In this document: positions 56,116 through 64,000 of the stretch, piece by piece | How positions within the stretch are numbered: position 1 is the first letter of the stretch | How the letters are laid out: each line of letters opens with the position of its first letter | From: Gnetum montanum | Taxonomy: Eukaryota; Streptophyta; Gnetopsida; Gnetales; Gnetaceae | Assembly (NCBI GenBank): GCA_015680685.1 | Contig: MNCI01014949.1 | Span: forward strand, 78,129 to 142,128 | Length of the DNA stretch: 64,000 nt | Reading direction: 5' to 3' | Notes under the pieces: generated by a model | The model's database searches: none | What the model was told of the DNA's origin: nothing | The model's input: only the letters and a program-made list of their open reading frames with translations | Made by a program: the position numbers and the translations under genes

Positions 56116-57170
56116 ATGGAGGACCTTGCTAAGCACGTCACTATTTTGGAAGCATTGATTGGAGCTTCTGCTCCTAATGCTCGATCCCTTGCAGACCAGG
56201 CGATTCTGCACCATAAGGAGATTAACGAATTGTAGCAAAACAATGATGCTATACAAAGTGAACTCGAATCTCATGTTGGCGAGATCGAGAGCGTAAAGGT
56301 ACATTTGTTATCCCTTGAAGATGACCTTGCATTACTAAAGAAGATCATTGCGAGATCTTCAAATGCTAGCAGGAGCTCGGACACCTCCAAACTCAAAGTG
56401 TCGGAGCTAAAACAGTTTGGAGGGAGCCAAAATGCAAGGGAGCTGGAAACATTCCTGTGGGACATGGAGCAATACTTTTGTGTTGCTCATGTTCTTGAGG
56501 ACCAGAGGGTTACAATAACAGGCATGCATCTTGTGGAAGATGCAAAGCTCTAGTGGAGGACGTGGCTAGAGAACGATCTGAGTGCTGGCCGCCCTCAAAT
56601 CACAACATGGGAGGTGCTAAGAAAGGAGCTGAAGGATCAGTTCCTTCCTTTGAATGTCACATGGGTGGCATAGGAGTCTCTCAGAAATTTGAGACACACC
56701 ACTACCTTGCGCGAATACATCAAGAAATTCAATTCCTTGATACTAGACATCAAAAATAAGTTTGACGAGGATAAGTTATTTAACTTCCTTTTAGGGTTGT
56801 AGCCGTGGGCTTAGGCTGAGATGAGAAGGCAGAACGTGAAAGATTTGCCAACGGCCATAGTCATTGTGGATGGCTTGGTCAATTTCAAACTGGGCAATTC
56901 TGGATCCAATTCAGAGTGGAAGAAGCCCTAGGACGAGGGTAAGAAGGGAGGAAAACAGCATTGAGGCCCCAAAGACAAGAAGAAGGAGGGGGTGCCCTCC
57001 AAACCCAAGGGAGATGGAACCTCCCAAGAGAAGAAATTCTCATCTGGGTGCTTTATCTATGATGGACTGCACCGGGCTCATGACTGCCCTTCCAGAGAGA
57101 AGCTCTCGACCCTCAGACTTCAGGAGAAGTCTGAGGGAGATTGCAGCAATCTGAGGTGTAACCCGTTACA
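56116..57170 (+). pseudogene. Element G gag
   Basis: ATG 56116 (MEDLAKHVTILEALIG). Coiled N-terminus, then LKVSELKQFGGSQNARELET and the capsid part with MEQYFCVAHVLEDQRVTI. A Lys-rich linker precedes the zinc knuckle CFIYDGLHRAHDC (about 57046-57084), where the second Cys is Tyr (TGT to TAT). Stops at former Gln or Trp codons (TAG) and one TGA. The frame changes near 57160 between gag and protease, which may be original programmed usage or a later indel. Confidence 0.85.
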
Positions 57171-60100
57171 GTTGCTGAATACTCTTTCTTGCCAAAAGTC
57201 CACTCCAGCCAACGAGCGGATGTTTGTGGAGTCTTCCTCAACGAAGAGAAGGTAATTGCAATGTTGGACACAAGAGCGACAAACAACTTTGTGTCCCAGT
57301 GGTTGATTGAGAATCTTGGCTTGACCGTCGCCAAGAGCCAAAGAAAGGTTAAGGCCATGAACTCGTGAGCATAGCCAATTCATGGTGTGATCTCTTCTCC
57401 TCTCAGAGTTGGCCTCTGGGAGGATGATTGTAATTTTGTTGTCGTCTCTTTAGATGACTTTGAGTTGATTTTGGGGGTTGAATTCTTTGTAAGGGCCAAA
57501 GCTTTAGTGGCACCACACTTGGGGGGAATGTTGATTGCCGATGAAAGGCAACCAAATTTTATTCCTATCAAATTTAAAGAGCCTAAACCGATGTTTCAAT
57601 CAGTAGCTCAAACGAATTCGGGGGTAAAACGGGGTGAAGTCACTGTGCTAGCTACCTTGGTGGAGATTAAGGAGAACCACATAGTGGAAGTGCCTAATTG
57701 TGTGGGGCATCTGCTAACAGAATTTGCAGATGTGATGCTGCCCAAGTTATCCAAGGTCTTACCTCCAAGAAGGAGGGTAGACCATCGGATCGAGCTAGAA
57801 CTTGGGGCAAGGCCACCCGCGAGTGTTCCTTATCAAATGTCCCCCATGGAACTTGCTAAGTTGTGCAAGTAACTAGATGAGTTGTTGGAGGTTGGTTACC
57901 TTCAACCTTCGAAGGCACTGTATGGAGCACTAGTGCTCTTCCAAAAGAAGTAGGATGGCACGCTGCGGATGTGTGTGGACTATAGGACATTGAACAAAAT
58001 CACCATCAAAAACAAGTACCCAGTGCCAAATGTGGTAGACTTGTTTGATCATTTGGCAAGAGCAAGGTATTTTACCAAGCTTGATTTGAGGTTTGGGTAT
58101 TGGTAGCTGTGCATCGTTGTTGGGGATGAAGCAAAAATAGCGTGTGTAACTCGATATAGCTCTTTCGAGTTTTTGGTGATGCCATTTGGGCTCACCAATG
58201 CCCCTGCCACCTTTTGTAATTTGATGAATGATGTTTTATATGAGTTCCTAGATAGATCAGTGGTGGTCTATCTAGATGATATTGTTGTGTATAACGAGAG
58301 TCTGGAGGCTCACATAGAATACTTGAGACAGGTTTTCTCAAGGCTGAAAGAAAACCACTTGTATGTAAAGAAAGAAAAATGCGAATTTGATGTCCAGGAG
58401 ATCTTGTTCCTTAGTCATCGAATAACAAAGGGGAAAATCAGGATGGATGATTAGAAGGTGCAGGTGATTGTGGAGTGGCCCACTCCAAAGAAGGTGCTTG
58501 AGTTGCGGTCCTTTTTAGGACTTGCCAACTATTACTGATTGTTCATTAAGGGCTATGCAAGGAAGGTAGCCCCCTTGACTGATTTACTAAAGAAGAACCA
58601 AACATGGGTTTGGTCAGAGGCATGTGAGAAGGCCTTCAAATGAATCAAGGAAGCTGTAACGTCAGAACTGGTGTTGCGGTTGCCCAACTTTGAAGTTCCA
58701 TTCGAACTTCATACCGATGCATCCGATCGAGCGATTAGTGGAGTCCTAGTGCAAGAGGGACATCCAATTGCGTTTGAGAGCAGGAAGCTCAAGGATGTAG
58801 AGCAGTGATACACTGCTCATGAGAAGGAAATGATGGTAATGGTGCATCACCTGAATGTTTGGAGGCATTACTTATTGGGAACAAAGTTCACAGTGGTCAC
58901 AGACAATGTGGCCAACACATATTTTAAAACTTAGAAGAAACTCTTCCTGAATCTGGCAAGGTGGCAAGAGTACCTTGCAGAGTTTGACTTCGATTGGGTT
59001 CATCGACCTGGGTGGGAGAACCAGGTAGCGGATATACTAAGTCGAAAGGAAGTTCATGCTTACGTTGCAGCGTTGATGATAGTTCAATCGAACTTTATCG
59101 ACATGGTAAAAGAAGTTGCAGGAGCGGACAAGACCTATTGTTAATTAAGACAACATGTGCATGAAGGCCTTGTCAGAAAGTATTGGCTTGAGACTGATCT
59201 CTTGTACACTCTGGGGAACAAGCTGTATGTTCCTAAGGGTGAGGGACTACGACATGAACTCATGAAGGAAACTCATAACACCCAATGGGCTGGACACTTA
59301 GAGGTGAAGAGGATGCTAGCTCTTCTATCTCGAGGCTACTTTTGGCCTAAGATGGAAGAGGATGTAGAATTATACGTGAGAACTTGTCTAGTGTGTCAAC
59401 TAGACAAGATAGAGAAGAAGAAGCAAGCTGGGCTTCTTCAACGTCTTCCAATCTTGGAAAGACCATGGGAGTGTGTCTCCCTAGACTTCATCATGGGTTT
59501 CCCACAGGTGGATGGGAAGGCATTGGTATTGGTTGTGGTCGATCGATTTTCAAAGTATGCGGTGTTTGTAGCTGCACCTCAAGCGTGCACTACAGAAGCA
59601 ACCGCCGAACTCTTCTTTTAGCATGCTGTAAAGGTATTTGGGGTACCACGAGATATTGTAAGTGATCGGGATGCCCGATTTACAAGGAAGTTCTGGGTGG
59701 TGTTGTTCTCTTTGATGAGATCGAAATTGAAATTTTGCACAGCCAACCATCCCTAGACAGATGGGCAAATGGAGCAAGTGAATGCTTTGGTCGAAGAGTA
59801 TCTTCACCACTTTGTAACCACAAGTCAGCAGAATTAGGGCGCATTGCTGGACACCACCCAATTCTGCTACAACTTGCATCAAACTTCTTCAACGGGGTTG
59901 AGTCTTGCCGAGTTGGTCTTTGGGCATCAGCCCATAACGCACTTGGAGGTGGCGAGATCAAAGTTGCAAGGGAAATGCCCTGCGGCGTATCGTTTTGCAT
60001 GTGATAAGTAGGAACTCTACGAACAAGCTCAGGATAGGTTAGCTAAGGCGTAGAGGCGCATGAAGAAGTATGCCGATTAGAATTGGAGGGTGGTCAAGTA

Positions 60101-60599
60101 CAATGAAGGGGATAAGGTCTTGTTAAAACTTACTCCCCAAATTTAGAAGAAGGTCACTGATAAGCGGTATCACAAAGCCCTTCTTCAGAGGTATGATGGA
60201 TCATTTGAGATCGTGAAGCGGGTGGGCAAGGTGGCCTATCGATTGAAACTGTCGGAGCGGATGAAAATCCATCCGATGTTTCATATAAGCTTCCTCAAAC
60301 CCTTCTATGAGGATGAGGACGTAGCGAGGCATCAAGTCAGGAGAGCTCCTCCTGGCATTCGAAAGGAATTTTGGAGAACGGCTAAGAGAATTCTTAGTCA
60401 TCGCATCAAGGGTGCTAGTAGAAAGAATTGGTGCACTGACTACTTAGTCCAGTGGAAGGACTGTAGTGAGGAGGGCGCCACATGGGAACGTGATGTTACC
60501 CTATGGCAGTTTAAGGATGTGATCAAACTCTACTTAGAAGGACTTTCGACGAGGATGTTGGACTCATCCGATGGGGGTGGGTTTGTCACAGCCCCTTGA
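57171..60599 (+). pseudogene. Element G pol: protease, RT, RNase H, integrase, chromodomain
   Basis: One frame over about 3.4 kb with no frameshift seen, interrupted only by about 17 stops that fit C to T or G to A changes. Protease: MLDTRATNNFVS (DTG changed to DTR) near 57261. [48 protein letters not shown] (kept, about 58273). RNase H: HTDASD, HEKEM, VTDN, VADILSR (acidic residues kept). Integrase: HNTQWAGH..CLVC zinc region, SLDFIMGFP, VSDRDARF, TDGQMEQVN (catalytic Glu kept). Chromodomain at 60369-60540 (YLVQWKDCSEEGATWE), which in this family targets integration to modified chromatin. The stop codon lies 16 bases inside the 3' LTR. Confidence 0.93.
60571..60583 (+). other. Element G polypurine tract
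   Basis: ATGGGGGTGGGTT directly before the 3' LTR, within the pol reading frame. Confidence 0.8.
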
Positions 60600-61117
60600 G
60601 TTGCCACAATCATAGGCTCATGTGTAGGCGTATGTGAGTCACAATTGATCCACACTTGGAGTGTGGAAAGACATCTGGTATCACCAGGTGGAGCTAGCTG
60701 CGACACATGCGAGGGGACTACAACTGGGTTTGCCCAGATGTAGTGCATGCACATCTAGAGGAAGCCAGGTGCGACGCATGCGAGGGAACTACAATTGAGT
60801 TCGCCTAGATGTAGTGCATGCAAAGGGGTTATGTGCATACTCTTTGGAGATGCAAGTGATGCGTTTGTAACGCCAATCACGGGAGTGCACTGGCAAGGCC
60901 GAGTACGCTCGCGCTTATAAAAGCAGGAGGTGCTGCTCACATTGGGGAACCTCCTGTGCTTGTTGTAACATATTCTTTTGAGAGTAAAGGTTGGGAGTTT
61001 TCTTGTAAGCGTGTTTCTGTTGAGCTTGAGCATCGTTGTGCATTCGTTGTGAGTAGCTGGCTAAGTTGGGGCATTTAGCGCTATCACGTGTTAACGGCTG
61101 CGATTCACACGGTGACA
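60584..61117 (+). repeat. Element G 3' LTR
   Basis: 534 bp, TGTCACAGCC to GGTGACA. Direct repeat at 60692-60750 and 60763-60821 with the same 71-bp period as in the 5' LTR; TATAAAA from 60916. Confidence 0.95.
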
Positions 61118-61764
61118 CCCATTATCCACCATATGTCGTAGTCTATAAATAATTCCACGAATAAACTTAATCGGTTAACACCCACCTAGCTTCTTGTTAT
61201 ACCTTTGTTATTGATGTCATGTACTTGCTCCAAATTCGGAGCACTCGCAAGATACTTTACCAATTATACCGCTGCCATTGAATTTGAACACAAGAGGGGT
61301 GTGATTCCGAGCAGAATGAATAGAGGCCAAACACGTGGCAGTCAACGTGATGAGTGGAAATGTCTAATTGTAGCAGCAGCAGTCAACACATGAGGAGGCG
61401 CGCAGAAGAAGGCTGGGGTGTGCGCGGGCGGCTGTTGGGCTGGCTGTGGCATCCATGGTTCATTCCAGGCCACGCTAGGCTGGAGACTGTGGGGCCCATC
61501 AGCCATGGCTGATGCCGTCGTACGCTAAAAGACAGTCGCATGACAGCAAAGGAAAGGAAAGCGAACGACCAGTCAGCATTTTCATTCTTTTGCTTATTTA
61601 TTAATGTGCCTTGCTGAGCCAGCAGACAGAAAAACACAAATACGAGCAGCAGTCCCGCTCTGGTCAGTCTTTCGGTGGTTCATATTGGCATTCATTGATT
61701 GATTGATAGATATTTTGCTTGCTTGCTTGCTTAGTTGAGCAGTGAAGCTCTGCGCCGTGTAGAC
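61118..61764 (+). promoter_or_regulatory. Host DNA upstream of the cytochrome b5-domain gene
   Basis: The first 5 bases are the right target duplication of G. From about 61300 the sequence is GC- and CpG-rich for this window (for example GCGCGCAG at 61398), the character of a plant promoter and 5' UTR. A TATAAATA at 61144 is far from the start codon. TATTTATTAA near 61595 is closer, but no initiation site can be fixed. GCTTGCTTGCTTGCTT (61718-61733) is a short tetranucleotide repeat. Confidence 0.45.
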
Positions 61765-61913
61765 ATGGCGTCATCCGTCTATGCCGCCAGTGCCAGGAGC
61801 AGAAGCAGCAGAAACGGAGAAAGAAAATATACACGAGCTCTGGTAAGCGCTCACGACATGCCGAGAGATTGCTGGCTTATCATCAACGGCAAGGTCTACG
61901 ATGTTTCCAGCTG
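61765..61913 (+). CDS. First coding exon of a cytochrome b5-like heme-binding domain protein
   Basis: ATG 61765, then an Ala/Ser/Arg-rich leader (MASSVYAASARSRSSRNG) and RKYTRALVSAHDMPRDCWLIINGKVYDVSS. The H-D-x5-D-C-W-x-I-I-x-G-K-V-Y-D-V series is the N-terminal half of a cytochrome b5 fold; the HPGG heme-ligand motif should follow in the next exon. CAGCTG/GTATGT at 61908-61919 is a good plant splice donor, splitting the codon after S-S. Such a domain occurs in cytochrome b5 itself, b5-like proteins, and front-end fatty acid or sphingolipid desaturases; the fragment does not decide between them. It is the only uninterrupted host coding sequence in the window. An upstream in-frame extension to 61735 would start at TTG and is not used. 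Confidence 0.8.
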
Positions 61914-62232
61914 GTATGTATGTTTATCTTGGAATGCAATCCAGCCTAAATGTCTGTTTCTCCAGCATTTGCATTTGCATTTGCTTTTGCTTCCTTCTTT
62001 ACAGGAGTTGTTCCAAGATATTTGCTTTTAGCGGCTTACTGGAATTTGCGCTTTTAACTTTCATTTTGTCTCTGCGCTCAATGCACTTGATTAGAACTTC
62101 CTCAGGTTGCATGCTGCTCTTGTTTGAATTCGATCTTTGCTATTGTGATTTTCTCTCTTTCAACCTGTCAACGATTACGCCAATGCCTTCATGTTCAATC
62201 GGAATCTCCTTCTCGCCGTTTTTAACAATGAA

Positions 62233-62257
62233 ACGACGACGACGACGACGACGACGA
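62233..62257 (+). repeat. ACG trinucleotide microsatellite
   Basis: Eight ACG units. It translates to poly-Arg or poly-Asp in overlapping frames, explaining chance ORFs. Confidence 0.95.
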
Positions 62258-63736
62258 ATAGACTTTTGGCATTCACGGACTAGCAGTTTTTCTTCTTCAA
62301 CATTGATGCGTGTTTCCAAGCGGACCTTAAGGTTCCCGAAATAACAAATGCGGCTTCTGCGGACATCAACAATGAAGCGCGGACTCAACAAATAAGGAAT
62401 ACATATTGTTTCGTTTCGATTCAAACTATTGGTTTTTGGAATTATGGAATACTGCTTCTCGTTATGAATGGATTCATTCAAGTCGCTTTTTCGTTTCGGT
62501 CATCTAAATAACGAGTCTTTCGCTTCGTCGCTTTCCCTGGCGACGATGCGGTCAGTGTACGACTGAGTTACCAAGCGACATGTACGTTCGACGATTGCTA
62601 CTTCATTGAACACGAACTGGAAGGTCTGTTGAGCGGTATTTCACTGTTAAAACAGCTTTGACGTTACATTGGAACAAACATAAAGAGATTGGGAAGGACT
62701 ATTTCTTATATTTTGTGAAAAATAAAAGCGACTGCTCAGATAGGCCAGATCTGGCGGGAATTTTCTGCTCTAGTTGGCATGCTGTGTTTCACAGCGTAAG
62801 GCAATGGTTTTCTAATTAAATTTTGCCGAAGGTGTGTTAGGCAATTAAGTTTTACCGAAGGTGTGTTAGGACTTGGAGGCGCTCTGTTGTAAACTTAGGT
62901 TCGTATCGACCGATAAAAGCCGGACAATTTATAAACTTTTGGAAAAAAAAAAACCTTAAAAAACGATAATGGTCATACTTGGCCCAATGCGGTATCTGAA
63001 CTCACCGCTTATGTGGTTCTCTCTAGGTTCTTATCTTCATGCTTTTGTATCTTTTCTAGTGACGAAGTGTCAGTGGGATAACGACGCGGTCCGTGGTCTT
63101 CTTGTCTCCTGTTATAGGTGCATTCCTCATGTGGATGCTTGTTAGAGGGAGCCCTCGTGATGGAATGTTCCCTTGTAGGTTTTCTTTTATGATTTTTAAC
63201 CTTTTTTTGTTCCCTGTGTTATCAGTTAATTGATTTTACAGGTTACGCTGGACTAAGTCCAATGCCGGCTACGTTATAGCAGAGTTCTCAGGTTTACCAT
63301 CTTCTTGATGAATTTAAGCATACTGGACCAACGCTTTTAGGAATTTTCCTGGACATTGTTACAGTTTCCTCTGAAATAATTTGCATGAGTGTCGTGTTAA
63401 TATTTTTTCATTGTAATTCAAGAAAGATCAATAGTTTGTTGCTTAAATCGTTGGAGAAACATTGTTTCAAAACTTGGTTAAGAAGGAGATTTCGAGTAGA
63501 TTAATTTGCATTTGGAAAAGCAAATAATTTGTTAATGAGTTTTGCATATTTGTTATATTTATCTATGAAAGCAACCAAGTTTGAATGTGTTTGTACATTT
63601 TGTTAAATGTTTTGATCTTATGTGAATCAGAATTCTATTATACGATATTGTCATCCATATGGAGACGTGCATCTTGTAGCTAGTTCATATCATTTTCTGT
63701 AATAATTTTAGTTCCATCATGCTTGTTCTTCCCACT

Positions 63737-63830
63737 AGTGCTGGAGCTCAATGGTAACTCATGGGCTTGTCAACCACTAAGTTGCATGTTTGAGTTTCAC
63801 TTGTTTTCTTAGATTCTACCTTAACAACTA
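63737..63830 (+). mobile_element. tRNA-derived SINE head, degenerate
   Basis: GGAGCTCAATGGTAACTCATGG fits an A box, and GCATGTTTGAGTTTC about 40 bases later fits a B box. No target duplication was identified, so the 3' end is uncertain. Confidence 0.4.
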
Positions 63831-64000
63831 CCCCATTACATCATTCATCTTTTTATGATCTCTTAGATGCATGTAGAAAGTGTTATATCATTTCATGGAA
63901 TTATTTGTCTTCATCATCCATCTCTATTTGGATGAAAGAAGTATCTAAGAAGGGCTCAATGATATACACAAAATTAAAAGATAAAAATTAATGCTAGAAA

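Larger units (their letters stand above)
55554..61117 (+). mobile_element. Element G: complete but inactive Ty3/gypsy chromovirus
   Basis: 5564 bp from TGTCACAGCC to CGGTGACA, flanked by perfect CCCAT duplications (55549-55553 and 61118-61122). LTRs 535/534 bp, initiator-Met-type primer site, gag with one zinc knuckle, then protease, RT, RNase H, integrase and a C-terminal chromodomain in one pol frame. The lineage within chromoviruses (Tekay, Reina, Galadriel or CRM) is not settled here. Confidence 0.95.
61914..64000 (+). other. Intron 1 of the cytochrome b5-domain gene (at least 2 kb in window)
   Basis: Begins GTATGT. I find no exon with an HPGG-type continuation before 64000. It holds an ACG trinucleotide repeat (62233-62257), a run of As (62942-62952) and a tRNA-like SINE head (63737-63800). 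Two opposed ORFs across 61901-62481 depend on the trinucleotide repeat and are not supported. Confidence 0.5.

Noticed and set aside
61901-62481. Two opposed ORFs (147 and 113 codons) in intron 1
   Set aside because: Both run through the ACG microsatellite, lack recognisable motifs and lie in sequence following a good splice donor.
63247-63292. Possible exon 2 between TTTTACAG and an AG/GT at 63290
   Set aside because: The frame from the phase-2 donor gives WLRWTKSNAGY..., with no HPGG or other b5 continuation; not supported.

Overview
The window looks like repeat-rich nuclear DNA from a large plant genome. A gymnosperm-like genome is my best guess, from the dense, old, heavily mutated LTR retrotransposons and one host exon followed by a long intron, but no marker fixes the species. 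Nothing prokaryotic is present. No retroelement open reading frame is intact.

Positions 1 to about 54,117 form one nested stack of Ty3/gypsy elements of Athila/Tat type. Evidence is the tRNA-Asp-like primer sites, the gag and pol motifs and the extra region after integrase. The host element ('element 0', plus strand) enters the window inside gag. It is split by element A (1793-8362) in gag, element B (8513-31311) in protease, a 3.2 kb solo LTR (33063-36271) between RT and RNase H, and element C (43831-53891, minus strand) in its 3' LTR. B is split by element E (11418-28064). E carries a LINE/SINE-like insert in its 5' LTR (11711-12047) and element F (19433-26208) downstream of pol. Most insertions have TG..CA ends, and 5-bp target duplications can be read, usually with zero or one transition. 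Removing the inserts rejoins the interrupted frames.

Elements 0, C and E carry gag, protease, RT, RNase H and integrase. A and B carry only gag plus a short 3' ORF; F carries only gag and protease. This is an autonomous/non-autonomous family structure. All six share an unusual plan: LTR, tRNA-Asp-type primer site, gag(-pol), a polypurine-tract-like motif at the end of the coding part, a non-coding spacer with a conserved block, a conserved branch point and 3' splice acceptor, a 3' exon/ORF, polypurine tract, LTR. In element 0 the 3' ORF region is about 2.85 kb and ends in a long charged, probably coiled-coil, protein with a proline-rich tail. Five of the six LTR families have arrays of the palindrome GATATC, mostly at 14-bp spacing, just upstream of the TATA box.

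Positions 54,118-55,553 hold an LTR fragment and a SINE-like repeat. Positions 55,554-61,117 are a complete but dead chromovirus (element G) with 535/534-bp LTRs, a perfect CCCAT target duplication, an initiator-Met-type primer site and a C-terminal chromodomain. From 61,118 the sequence becomes richer in CpG. It contains the first coding exon (61,765-61,913) of a protein with a cytochrome b5-like heme-binding domain; the rest of that gene lies beyond the window or was not recognised.
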